This document shows positions 1 through 7,681 of a DNA stretch of 64,000 nucleotides, piece after piece. The notes beneath the pieces are model-generated. The model ran no database searches. It was not told the DNA's origin and worked only from the letters and a program-made list of their open reading frames with translations. Made by a program: the position numbers and the translations under genes. Each line of letters begins with the position of its first letter. Position 1 is the stretch's first letter. Source of the stretch: Succinatimonas sp. CAG:777 (lineage in GTDB: Bacteria; Pseudomonadota; Gammaproteobacteria; Enterobacterales; Succinivibrionaceae); contig HF987947.1 of the NCBI GenBank assembly GCA_000431835.1, positions 5,492 through 69,491 of the forward strand, in the 5' to 3' direction.

Positions 1-282
1 CATACCACACCTTTTAGACATAATGTTTATGAGATCCTGTCTACTATAGGTTACGGTAAGACATTAACCTATGGAGATATTGCGAAAAATCTTATAAATA
101 AGTACAAATTAAAAGCCATGTCAGCTCAAGCTGTGGGTAATGCTGTAGGCCATAATCCTATATGTATCATTATCCCCTGTCATAGAGTACTAGGTAAAGA
201 CGGTGCGCTTACTGGCTTTGCAGGAGGTCTTGAAGCTAAGAAAAAATTACTGTCTTTAGAAGGAATTGTCTTTAAAGAGTAA
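1..282 (+). CDS. ogt: Methylated-DNA--protein-cysteine methyltransferase, C-terminal part (5' end outside window)
   Basis: The first 93 codons are open from base 1 to a TAA stop at 280-282. The peptide contains the O6-alkylguanine-DNA alkyltransferase active-site signature IPCHRV, whose Cys accepts the alkyl group, preceded by the helix-turn-helix region (TYGDIAKN, AVGNAVGHNP). It ends in the usual GFAGGLEAKKKLLSLEG tail. The family repairs O6-alkylguanine in DNA in a suicide reaction. About half of a typical 160-180 residue protein is present, so the start is off the left edge. Whether it is ogt or an ada-type fusion cannot be decided from this fragment. Confidence 0.9.
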   Translation, partial: HTTPFRHNVYEILSTIGYGKTLTYGDIAKNLINKYKLKAMSAQAVGNAVGHNPICIIIPCHRVLGKDGALTGFAGGLEAKKKLLSLEGIVFKE

Positions 283-437
283 TTTTTCTTTATGGTAGAT
301 CTATCTTTTACTGATAGATAAAATTGTCTCTTTGCATTTAAAAACTTGCAGATACTTGTTAATATTTAATGTAATATGTCTGATGTCATTCTTCACTTGG
401 TATGACTTTTTATACAGGTAATTATCTAGGATCATTG

Positions 438-1457
438 ATGCAAACTACACCTCATATCGGACTTGAAACCGAGTCTATTGTTATCTTTTCTCTTCTTGCT
501 ATTGCAGGTCTTTTAATCGACTTATTTGCTCACCGTGCAGACAAACCTATCTCGGTTAAAGCTGCAGCCATGTGGTCAATATTTTGGATTGCTGTAGGAA
601 GTTTATTTGGAGCTTTCTTGTGGTATCACTTTTCAAAAGAAGTGGCTTCTTTGTATTTTGCTGGCTACGCTTTTGAAATGGCAATTTCTGTAGATAACCT
701 TTTTGCCATCATGGCCGTATTCTCATGGTTTGGAATTTCATCAGGTTATACCCACAGAGTTTTATACTGGGGAGTTTTAGGCGCTGTTGTTTTCAGACTC
801 ATCTTTGTTTTAATTGGAACAGAGCTCTTCTCATTAGGAGCTTATGTGGAGATTATCTTCGCAATTATGGTTGCTTTATCTGCAATCTTAATGATGAAGA
901 AAAAAGAGAACACTGGCATTTCTGACTTTTCAAATCACCCTGCCTATAAGTTCGTTAAGTTCTTTGTTCCTCTATACCCAAAGTTAGTCGGTCATAATTT
1001 CTTTGTTTCAAACTCTCATGTTCAGGAAGAGCTCAAAAAAGATGAGAATAAGCATATTGTGTTAAAGAGAAAGGGGCTTGTTTATGCAACGCCTTTGTTC
1101 TTATGCTTAGCTATTGTTGAGACCTCTGATGTGATGTTTGCTTTTGACTCAGTACCTGCTGTGATTGCTGTATCTAAAGATCCATTCATTGTGTATTCTT
1201 GTATGATTTTTGCTATCTTAGGATTACGTTCAATGTACTTTATCCTAGATGCTTTAAAGAATGCCTTAGCATATCTAGAAAAAGCTGTAATTGTGCTACT
1301 GTTCTTTGTAGCTTTCAAACTGGCAGCAGCTGCTTCTTTACACTTAACTGGTTACGGTCTTGATATAGATGTATATACGTCTCTGATTGTGATTGTTGTT
1401 ACACTTTCTGTAGGTATTGTTGCCAGTCTCCTGTTTGCTCCTAAAAAAGACAAATAA
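438..1457 (+). CDS. alx: TerC/Alx-family integral membrane protein, probable Mn2+ exporter
   Basis: The 339-residue product matches the TerC/Alx family end to end, with about nine hydrophobic segments. It has the acidic intramembrane motifs typical of the family: FEMAISVDNLFA (near residue 80) and VETSDVMFAFDSVPA (near 240), followed by TKDPFIV-like SKDPFIVYS and LGLRSMYF. E. coli Alx is associated with manganese export and alkaline pH. I chose ATG 438 (AGG 7 bp upstream) over ATG 402, which has no visible ribosome-binding site and would add 12 residues. It is flanked by the ogt fragment and a hairpin at 1465-1486, so it is probably monocistronic. I see no convincing PRE/yybP-ykoY element in the 155 bp upstream. 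Substrate is inferred from family only. Confidence 0.85.
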   Translation: MQTTPHIGLETESIVIFSLLAIAGLLIDLFAHRADKPISVKAAAMWSIFWIAVGSLFGAFLWYHFSKEVASLYFAGYAFEMAISVDNLFAIMAVFSWFGISSGYTHRVLYWGVLGAVVFRLIFVLIGTELFSLGAYVEIIFAIMVALSAILMMKKKENTGISDFSNHPAYKFVKFFVPLYPKLVGHNFFVSNSHVQEELKKDENKHIVLKRKGLVYATPLFLCLAIVETSDVMFAFDSVPAVIAVSKDPFIVYSCMIFAILGLRSMYFILDALKNALAYLEKAVIVLLFFVAFKLAAAASLHLTGYGLDIDVYTSLIVIVVTLSVGIVASLLFAPKKDK

Positions 1458-1464
1458 TCATATA

Positions 1465-1486
1465 GCTCGGTCGATGCAGACCGAGC
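1465..1486 (+). terminator. GC-rich hairpin after alx, possible terminator
   Basis: A perfect 8-bp stem (GCTCGGTC / GACCGAGC) with a 6-base loop begins 7 bp after the alx stop codon. No clean T-run follows it, so termination efficiency is uncertain. Confidence 0.45.
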
Positions 1487-1653
1487 CTGTATTACAGACA
1501 CTTTCTTTTAAACTATTTATTTTATTAAACAAACTATATTCAGATCATTGTCATTTTTTCAAAATTTACCTACCTATCGTTTTTACATACTGTTACAATC
1601 GTTCTATGGTAGAGACTATTTTGTTAGCTCTGTTGACTTTTACTAATAAGATT

Positions 1654-1667
1654 AAGCCTATAGGCTT
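1654..1667. promoter_or_regulatory. 14-bp perfect palindrome upstream of the alpha-galactosidase gene
   Basis: AAGCCTATAGGCTT is fully self-complementary and lies 38 bp before the GH36 start, just downstream of a TTGACT (1633-1638) that could be a -35 box. A dimeric regulator operator controlling alpha-galactoside use is plausible, but this is only inferred from position and symmetry. Confidence 0.3.
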
Positions 1668-1704
1668 TGCCCATATATATTCATCACAAATAAGGATTTT
1701 CATA

Positions 1705-3384
1705 ATGTCTGATAACTATCTTTTGAAGATCTTAAAAGATTCATCAAACAACTGTAGTTTTTCAATTATCAATAAAGGTAAAAATGAGTATCTTATAAGA
1801 AAACTTGTAACCACCTATGACTTTACAGGCAGTCTTCACCTGTTCTCAGGAAAGGTAGCAGACCCTGAAGACAAACTTTATGCTGAAGGTTTCCAGATGC
1901 TCTCTCAGACTGGAGGTACTTTTAAAAATATAGAAAACATCGGTCGTTGCCCAGACGATGAACCTCCTTACAGTCATAAAAATAGAAATCCAGAATACAA
2001 AGAAGCTTATAACTTTATAATCTTCAAGCACGATGGTTTATGGCATCTATTAGGCTTTACCTCCTGTGAACATTACACTGGTCTTTTTAAGATCTTCAGA
2101 GATGGAAGCTTACAGATAGATCTTTTAACTGAAGGTAAAGAGTTTAAATGTGGTGATGTAATTGAATCTGAGTACTTCACCATTTTAGAAGGAACGAATA
2201 AGGCTCAAGTCTTAAAAGAATTTGCATCTCTTATCAATACTCACCACACACCATTAAAGTTTGACCATACTCCTACAGGCTGGTGCTCATGGTACTGCTA
2301 TTATGCAAATTTAACCGAGCATGCTGTTTATACCAATCTTGATGAGATGAAAGAGCATGATAATCTTGAGTATGTGCAGTTAGATGATGGCTATCAGACA
2401 CATATGGGTGACTGGCTTAACTTTACTGATAAATTCCCATCAGGATTTGAAAGAGTTGTATCTGATATTTTAAAAGCAGGTAAGAAGCCTGCCTTGTGGT
2501 TAGCTCCATTTATTGCAAGCGAGAATTCAGAACTGTTTAAACAGCACCCTGACTGGTTTGCTACAGCACTAGATGGAAATTTGGTATCAGCAGATAAGAT
2601 AACCTACGGAGGCTGGAGAGATTTAAACTGGTATCCACTGGACTTTTCTAAAGCAGAGGCTGTTGCCTATATTCAGAATGTCTTTAGCTATTTCCATGAC
2701 AAACTCAATATAAAATACTTCAAATTAGATGCCTGTTACTGGGGCGCTATCAATGGCTACAAGTTTGCATCAGGAAACTCAAGGATAGACAATTACCGCG
2801 AAGGCTTAAAAGCAATTCTATCTGTTGTAGGAAAAGACAGCTTTGTACTAGGTTGCAATGCCCCTATCTGGCCTAGCTTAGGTTTAGTTCATGCAATGCG
2901 AGTAAGTGATGATATCCAAAGAACAAGATTCTGGATTGAGCATGATGCCAAAGAGACCTTCTCAAGACAATGGATGAACAGAGAGTTATGGATTAACGAT
3001 CCTGATTGCCTGTGTCTTAGAAACTTTGAAAATCAGATTGCAGCTGAAGAGGACTTTAACTTCCACTTATGCGCAATTTTAGTTTCAGGTGGCGTACTGA
3101 TGTTAGGAGACTCTTTAAAAGAGCTTGAACCAAAAGATTTTAACCGAATTGATAAAATCATCGAAGTTCAAAAATGGGATAAGAGCATCACTTATGATGA
3201 TGACTTTACTCATTTTGTAATTAAGGACAACAACTCTTCACGTAAAATAGATGTTTTCTTTAACTGGATCAATCAACCAATTTCGGTTAAAGCAAACGGT
3301 AATGATCTGTTTACAGACTTACCTCTTGATGAGAAAGAAATTACCATAGCACCATTTAGCGCTAAAGCAGTACTTTCTGAATAA
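1705..3384 (+). CDS. Alpha-galactosidase, glycoside hydrolase family 36 (clan GH-D)
   Basis: The 559-residue cytoplasmic protein (no signal peptide) has the clan GH-D barrel signatures: GWCSWYCYY with QLDDGYQ, then YFKLDACYWG, whose Asp 342 fits the catalytic nucleophile, and RVSDD (Asp 402/403), which fits the acid/base. The family hydrolyses terminal alpha-1,6-galactosides such as melibiose and raffinose. ATG 1705 is chosen because it has TAAGGA 8 bp upstream and matches the natural N-terminus. The reading frame stays open upstream to 1417, but that extension is not protein-like. The gene stands alone, so no transporter in this window explains substrate entry. The C-terminal beta domain (about residues 480-559) is short but present. 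Galactosidase specificity is inferred from family; related family members act on other alpha-galactosides. Confidence 0.85.
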   Translation: MSDNYLLKILKDSSNNCSFSIINKGKNEYLIRKLVTTYDFTGSLHLFSGKVADPEDKLYAEGFQMLSQTGGTFKNIENIGRCPDDEPPYSHKNRNPEYKEAYNFIIFKHDGLWHLLGFTSCEHYTGLFKIFRDGSLQIDLLTEGKEFKCGDVIESEYFTILEGTNKAQVLKEFASLINTHHTPLKFDHTPTGWCSWYCYYANLTEHAVYTNLDEMKEHDNLEYVQLDDGYQTHMGDWLNFTDKFPSGFERVVSDILKAGKKPALWLAPFIASENSELFKQHPDWFATALDGNLVSADKITYGGWRDLNWYPLDFSKAEAVAYIQNVFSYFHDKLNIKYFKLDACYWGAINGYKFASGNSRIDNYREGLKAILSVVGKDSFVLGCNAPIWPSLGLVHAMRVSDDIQRTRFWIEHDAKETFSRQWMNRELWINDPDCLCLRNFENQIAAEEDFNFHLCAILVSGGVLMLGDSLKELEPKDFNRIDKIIEVQKWDKSITYDDDFTHFVIKDNNSSRKIDVFFNWINQPISVKANGNDLFTDLPLDEKEITIAPFSAKAVLSE

Positions 3385-3403
3385 CTTACACTTTTGAGTG
3401 TAT

Positions 3404-3440
3404 CAGAGCCTAAACACCTTCTTTAGTGTTCCAGGCTCTG
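3404..3440. terminator. Hairpin between convergent GH36 and queE genes
   Basis: CAGAGCCT at 3404-3411 pairs with AGGCTCTG at 3433-3440, and AACAC/GTGTT pair inside. The structure overlaps the last codons of queE. Neither side has a strong T-run, so it may act as a weak bidirectional terminator. Confidence 0.35.
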
Positions 3441-4183
3441 ATATGTATCCTGTCTGTATAGAAAAACCCCTGTTCAATACACTTTTCTACCACAAATTGA
3501 GTATTATTCTGCAGACTTTTAAAATCTCCACCTAAAGGCATTAAATAAACAGGGATTGATCTACCTGTGTTATCTAAGATTTCAAAGATCTCTTCTTTAT
3601 CATGCTCCCAAGTATCTTTTGAAACAACAAACTTAAAGTATGACTGCTCTGTATTATCGACTATTGCTCTTATAGTGCTGTAGTTTATTCTTTTGTCACG
3701 ACTCTCACCTGAGTTTGACAATTTTACACTCATTGAAAAACGAGCCTTAGTTAAGACTGTTTTATCGAAAGCAATAGGAAGAGCGGCATTAGTTTCTACT
3801 GTAAGAGTATGACCTAATCTGTAAAAGTGCTCTAGTGATTCAATTAAAACAGGATTATTAAAATGCAATAATGGCTCGCCACCAGTTAAAACAAGATCTT
3901 GCTTAAAATTTGAATGAGGATAAGTTTTTACATGCTTTTCTAACGCTTTTATAAGACTTAGGCTGTCCTCATAATAAGTCCAGCTTTCTTTAAATTTAGG
4001 TGATACTGCTCTTATGGTGTCACATCCTGTAACTGTAGAACCGTCAGGAGCCATAAGAGAACAGTTAAAGCCTTTACACTTAAAACAACATAAAGCAGTT
4101 CTTAAAAAGATGGCAGGATGTAAAAATGGACCTTCACCTTGCAATGAGTCGAAGATCTCTACTACAGGTAATTTTGCTGACAT
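3410..4183 (-). CDS. queE: 7-carboxy-7-deazaguanine synthase, Campylobacter/Helicobacter-type radical SAM enzyme
   Basis: This 257-residue radical-SAM protein would convert 6-carboxytetrahydropterin to 7-carboxy-7-deazaguanine in queuosine/preQ0 synthesis. It shows the QueE N-terminus (EIFDSLQGEGP), LTGGEPLLH for SAM binding and ETNAALP. The cysteine pattern is unusual: Cys32-x3-Cys36, then 17 residues including KGFNC, then GCDTIRAV with Cys54. The CDT that normally directly follows Cys-x2 is thus displaced by an insertion. I recall this KGFN...GCDTIRAV arrangement from epsilonproteobacterial QueE rather than from E. coli. It follows queD by 21 bp in the same transcript. No strong Shine-Dalgarno is visible, so it may depend on translational coupling. 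The function call is firm; the origin is inferred. Confidence 0.88.
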   Translation of the reverse strand: MSAKLPVVEIFDSLQGEGPFLHPAIFLRTALCCFKCKGFNCSLMAPDGSTVTGCDTIRAVSPKFKESWTYYEDSLSLIKALEKHVKTYPHSNFKQDLVLTGGEPLLHFNNPVLIESLEHFYRLGHTLTVETNAALPIAFDKTVLTKARFSMSVKLSNSGESRDKRINYSTIRAIVDNTEQSYFKFVVSKDTWEHDKEEIFEILDNTGRSIPVYLMPLGGDFKSLQNNTQFVVEKCIEQGFFYTDRIHIRAWNTKEGV

Positions 4184-4204
4184 GATGAAAATTACTGTTT
4201 TTAA

Positions 4205-4747
4205 CTACTCTTCATAAGAGCAGTGTGATTTAGGAGTTTCCTGAAACTCTACTTTTGATACATAGACATTAAGAGCATCTAACATCTCATTGGCAATATC
4301 ATAGAGCCATTTGCAGATATTCTCTGAGGTAGGAATGAAATCTACAATCACAAAGCTGTCATACTTTTCTACAACTGACAGCTTTATCTCATCTGGAAGT
4401 GTTTCTGGGATAGAAAGTGTTGATAAGTCAACAGTTCTGTAAAAGCCATGATCAATATAATCATTGATGATGGCTGAATCTAATAAGAACAAAGGATCTT
4501 TTTCGTCAATGATAAAACGATGATCCAATACATCATCTAAAAACTGTTTGAAACAGTTTAAATGCTTGAAGTCAGTGACCATGCCATCTGTTAGTTCTTT
4601 TGCTGCAAGATGCAGTTTCACAATTGCATGGTGACCATGCAGATGGCGACAAATACATCTGTTATCAAGGCTGAATCTTTCATCAAGAGTCTGTGTCCAC
4701 ACTCTATGACCATATTCAAACTCAAACTGTTTATCGATGGTGTACAT
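4205..4747 (-). CDS. queD: 6-carboxy-5,6,7,8-tetrahydropterin synthase (long form)
   Basis: QueD converts dihydroneopterin triphosphate to 6-carboxytetrahydropterin, the substrate of the QueE encoded next. The protein has the zinc ligands His14 (YGHRVW) and the HLHGHH motif (His37, His39), with a candidate catalytic Cys33. At 180 residues it is about 60 longer than E. coli QueD. The opening YGHRVW...CRHLHGH and the length resemble the Campylobacter-type protein, matching the type of the adjacent queE. It starts 8 bp after the pncC stop and uses ATG 4747 with an AGG 8 bp upstream. The pair sits at the distal end of the chemotaxis gene run, suggesting joint acquisition. Confidence 0.88.
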   Translation of the reverse strand: MYTIDKQFEFEYGHRVWTQTLDERFSLDNRCICRHLHGHHAIVKLHLAAKELTDGMVTDFKHLNCFKQFLDDVLDHRFIIDEKDPLFLLDSAIINDYIDHGFYRTVDLSTLSIPETLPDEIKLSVVEKYDSFVIVDFIPTSENICKWLYDIANEMLDALNVYVSKVEFQETPKSHCSYEE

Positions 4748-4755
4748 ATCTTTGC

Positions 4756-5283
4756 CTATAGATCTGAAAAATTAAGAGTTTTACCTTGAGTGAGGGCAGC
4801 AAGACCTTCTAAAGCTCTTAACACCGTCTTGAGTCTTACCTCTTCTCTGTCACCTGTAAAATGGAAACAGTGAGCTATCGGTTCTTCCCCCTTTCTCATA
4901 AGTCCCATCCAGACAGTACCAACAGGTTTTGCCTCAGAACCTCCGTCAGGACCTGCTATACCACTTACAGAAACACCTACAGTTGCCAGTGATGAATGCA
5001 ATAAAGCACCTCTTACCATTTGCTTTACGGTGTCTTCACTTACTGCTCCAACTGTCTTTAAAGTCTCATCTTTAACATCTAAAAGTTCCATCTTAGCTTC
5101 ATTTGAGTAAGTAATAAAACCTCTGTCAAACCAAGCTGAACTTCCTGGAATTTCGACAATTGAAGCTCCAATAAAACCTGCAGTTAATGATTCTGCGGTT
5201 ACATAAATATCATGGTATTTTGCATAAAGTGATTTGAACTCTAATGCTCGATTAGAGATCTCTTTTAATAGCTTATCTTTCAT
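4756..5283 (-). CDS. pncC: Nicotinamide-nucleotide amidase (CinA C-terminal domain protein)
   Basis: The protein is a stand-alone CinA C-terminal domain of 175 residues, close to E. coli PncC (165). It has the family motifs TAESLTAG, IPGSSAWFDRGFITYSN and VSGIAGPDGGSEAKPVGTVW. The family deamidates nicotinamide mononucleotide to nicotinate mononucleotide in the pyridine nucleotide cycle. I start it at ATG 5283, 7 bp after the stop of the upstream DUF2802 gene. An upstream extension in frame to 5340 would overlap that gene and gives no family-like sequence. There is no N-terminal MoCF-like domain, so it is not full-length CinA. Confidence 0.85.
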   Translation of the reverse strand: MKDKLLKEISNRALEFKSLYAKYHDIYVTAESLTAGFIGASIVEIPGSSAWFDRGFITYSNEAKMELLDVKDETLKTVGAVSEDTVKQMVRGALLHSSLATVGVSVSGIAGPDGGSEAKPVGTVWMGLMRKGEEPIAHCFHFTGDREEVRLKTVLRALEGLAALTQGKTLNFSDL

Positions 5284-5290
5284 TTTATTC

Positions 5291-6016
5291 TTATCTTGGA
5301 CGACGTAAAGCTGAACGAGTTCCAATACCATAAGCATCACGCGCTTTCATACTTGCTACATGATGAGTTGATCTTGGATTTGTTCCCTGTTCGTTTAAAG
5401 CTGTATTAATCGCTTGTTGAGCAAACTTGGCTCTTTGCGCATTAACCTCATCTTCAATTGAACGAGGTATATCAGCTGATTGAACAGGAGCTGTGTTTAG
5501 ACCTGATGCTACTACAGAAGGAGGTGGAGACTGGAAGTTATGAACCTTAGCTAACATCTCTACTTCATAGCTTGGTAATGAAGTTCTAGCTATAACCTCA
5601 TTAATGCTCATACCTTGAGCTAGAAGTCTTTTAGCCAGAATGATCGGTTGATTTTCAACAGAATTGTTTTCAAACTCTTTTTTCTGCTGTTCTAACTTTA
5701 CATTGAGATTGTCAAAACGAGTGTTAATGTCATTTTGCTTATCGGTAATGTCTTGAAGTTTTCCTGTTAAATACTGAATAGAACTTTCAGATACTTTAGC
5801 CTTTCTTTCAAAAGCCTGTATCTGTTCTTCATGTTTATCTGTAAGCTCTTTTAAGGCTTTTAATGCCTCTTCAGTAGTTGCTTTTAATTTAGCATTCTCT
5901 TTTTCAAGAACTGAACAGCGATGAGAGGTTAAGATAAAAGAGACAAGAATAAACAGTAGCAGCACCACTGCTGTACTGATTACGATCATCATGGACATGT
6001 CTAAGTATGAATGCAT
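5291..6016 (-). CDS. DUF2802 domain protein, membrane-anchored coiled coil of the polar flagellar cluster
   Basis: The 241-residue protein has one N-terminal membrane segment (about residues 10-32, rich in V/L/I), a long charged coiled coil (about 38-140) and a helical module near 145-180 (QPIILAKRLLAQGMSINEVI...SLPSYEVEMLAKVH) that matches DUF2802. The C-terminal 60 residues are low-complexity and basic (SALRRPR end). In Vibrio, Shewanella and Pseudomonas the DUF2802 gene follows cheW in the flagellar cluster. Here bioG lies between them. ATG 6016 is chosen because GAAGAGAG precedes it; a longer frame to 6103 has no ribosome-binding site. Its function is not known to me; a role at the cell pole is only inferred from context. 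Confidence 0.75.
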   Translation of the reverse strand: MHSYLDMSMMIVISTAVVLLLFILVSFILTSHRCSVLEKENAKLKATTEEALKALKELTDKHEEQIQAFERKAKVSESSIQYLTGKLQDITDKQNDINTRFDNLNVKLEQQKKEFENNSVENQPIILAKRLLAQGMSINEVIARTSLPSYEVEMLAKVHNFQSPPPSVVASGLNTAPVQSADIPRSIEDEVNAQRAKFAQQAINTALNEQGTNPRSTHHVASMKARDAYGIGTRSALRRPR

Positions 6017-6220
6017 AAAGCTCTCTTCTATCTGATTTACAATCAAATATATCACTACTTTTAAATCTTCGCAAAAAATCTTATGCCCTACGCATAAAAG
6101 CATTGATATAGATCAAAAATCAATTGTTGTAAAATTAACACATTTAGCGATTATAATAAATCCTACTAAAGTGATTAGTTTTATATAATTTAATAAATTT
6201 TACAAATTTGAGTAGCACAT

Positions 6221-6925
6221 ATGAAATCAAAACTTCTTATCAATAATAACTCAAAAGAGCTGATTATCTTTATGTCAGGATGGGGCTGTGACGACAAACA
6301 GTTTGCAGGTATAACCACATCAAAAGATCTGGTGATCTTTTATGACTATGATGATTTAAAGATTGATTTTGATTTTTCTAGATACCAAAATTTCTATCTT
6401 ATTGCCTATTCAGCAGGTGTCTTTGTAACCACTCTTATAATCGACAAATTGCCAAAGGTTGAGCTTAAGGTTGCTATTAACGGTAATATCAATCTTTTTG
6501 ATGAGAACTTAGGCTTAGATGATAATATTCTTAAAGTCTTCAGAAGCATTGATGTAACTAACTTTTTGGAATTTCGCGAAAAGTATTTATGTAAAACTCT
6601 TGAGGAGCTAGAGATCTTTAATGAACACTCTTGCATGCGTTCAGCCAAGTCTTGTAATCAGGAATTGGATGCACTACAAAGCTATTACAATGCCTTAGAT
6701 AAGGACGATAACTTTAAGTCTCGCTTTATCTATGACAGAATGCTACTCTCTGATTCAGATACGATCTTCAAATTCAAATTCCAAAAAGAGTATTACTCTT
6801 CTTTAAATAAAACTAAGCTCTACCTAATCAAAAACGCTAATCACAATGTTTTCTCTATGCATATTACAGACTTTGATAAAGTTATTGACTGTAATTCTGA
6901 ACTGTATACATATAGATTGAATTAG
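6221..6925 (+). CDS. bioG: Pimeloyl-ACP methyl ester esterase BioG (DUF452 family)
   Basis: The 234-residue alpha/beta hydrolase matches DUF452/BioG. It opens with FMSGWGCDDKQF, has a nucleophile elbow AYSAGV (Ser64), an Asp in the SDSD segment (178-180) and a C-terminal NANHNVF (His208). BioG releases pimeloyl-ACP from its methyl ester at the end of the BioC pathway that makes the biotin precursor. No bioC or other bio gene is in the window. It is transcribed against the surrounding chemotaxis genes, between cheW and the DUF2802 gene, which normally adjoin. That arrangement suggests insertion. A bidirectional terminator follows at 6954-6991. Confidence 0.82.
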   Translation: MKSKLLINNNSKELIIFMSGWGCDDKQFAGITTSKDLVIFYDYDDLKIDFDFSRYQNFYLIAYSAGVFVTTLIIDKLPKVELKVAINGNINLFDENLGLDDNILKVFRSIDVTNFLEFREKYLCKTLEELEIFNEHSCMRSAKSCNQELDALQSYYNALDKDDNFKSRFIYDRMLLSDSDTIFKFKFQKEYYSSLNKTKLYLIKNANHNVFSMHITDFDKVIDCNSELYTYRLN

Positions 6926-6953
6926 ATCCTTTTAGTTTTAGGAATTTATAAAT

Positions 6954-6991
6954 AAAAATGCAGTCAGGACTTAAGACCTAGCTGCATTTTT
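6954..6991. terminator. Bidirectional intrinsic terminator between bioG and cheW
   Basis: AAAAATGCAG at 6954-6963 pairs perfectly over 10 bp with CTGCATTTTT at 6982-6991. The A/T ends give a T-run on both strands, suiting the convergent bioG (+) and cheW (-). Confidence 0.8.
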
Positions 6992-7037
6992 CTTAGGAGG
7001 TAACTTATTATGATATAAATTTGAAAGGATTTATCTA

Positions 7038-7544
7038 CTAACCTAAGTTAGTTACTTCTTTCCACTCAGTTTCAGTAAATAGCTTGGTTAAATCGATTAA
7101 GATTAACAGATCATCCTTTCTATTGCATACGCCACTGATGAACTGAGCATTCTCCTCAGTACCAACATTAGGAGTATCATCGATATCTGCTGTATTAAGA
7201 TCTGCAACTTCTGCAACAGAGTCAACCAAAATACCAATAACATGCTTCTCTGACTCGATGATCATGATTCTGGTGTTATCGGTTACCTCAGCTGGAGGAA
7301 TACCAAAACGAGCTCTAGTATCAATAACAGTAACAACGTTACCACGTAAATTGATAATACCTAAAACGTAAGATGGAGCGCCTGGAACAGGAGCAATATC
7401 CGTATAACGCAAAACCTCACGGACTTGCATTACATTAACGCCGTAGATTTCATTTCCCAGTTTGAAAGTAACCCAACGTAACAGCTCACCGTTCTTCTTG
7501 TTAACTGCGCTAGTTTCTTCTTTTTTCTGCTCTTTATCTGACAT
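7038..7544 (-). CDS. cheW: Chemotaxis adaptor CheW
   Basis: The 168-residue protein carries one CheW domain (about residues 20-160) with the expected WVTFKLGNEIYGVNVMQVREVLRY opening split over the first strands, the APSYVLGIINLRGNVVTVIDTR core and the C-terminal DDLLILIDLTKL. CheW bridges receptors and the CheA kinase in the membrane-bound chemosensory array. The first 15 residues are charged (KEQKKEETSAVNKK). It is the last chemotaxis gene of the run and lies 137 bp after parP, a gap large enough for a promoter, although I see no convincing box there. Confidence 0.92.
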   Translation of the reverse strand: MSDKEQKKEETSAVNKKNGELLRWVTFKLGNEIYGVNVMQVREVLRYTDIAPVPGAPSYVLGIINLRGNVVTVIDTRARFGIPPAEVTDNTRIMIIESEKHVIGILVDSVAEVADLNTADIDDTPNVGTEENAQFISGVCNRKDDLLILIDLTKLFTETEWKEVTNLG

Positions 7545-7681
7545 CTAAAAAATCCTCATCATTGAATACGTTTTGTAACGAATTGCACCTTACAGATCGC
7601 TACATAACATTACGTTCCAATCTAATTACCAATTTTAATAGAGTTTAAAAAATTTTTAATGTGCTGATACTAAATATTTGA

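Noticed and set aside
283..437. Mn2+ or pH-sensing riboswitch upstream of alx
   Set aside because: Only one small AT-rich hairpin (299-319) is visible in this short leader, without the conserved loops of the yybP-ykoY family.
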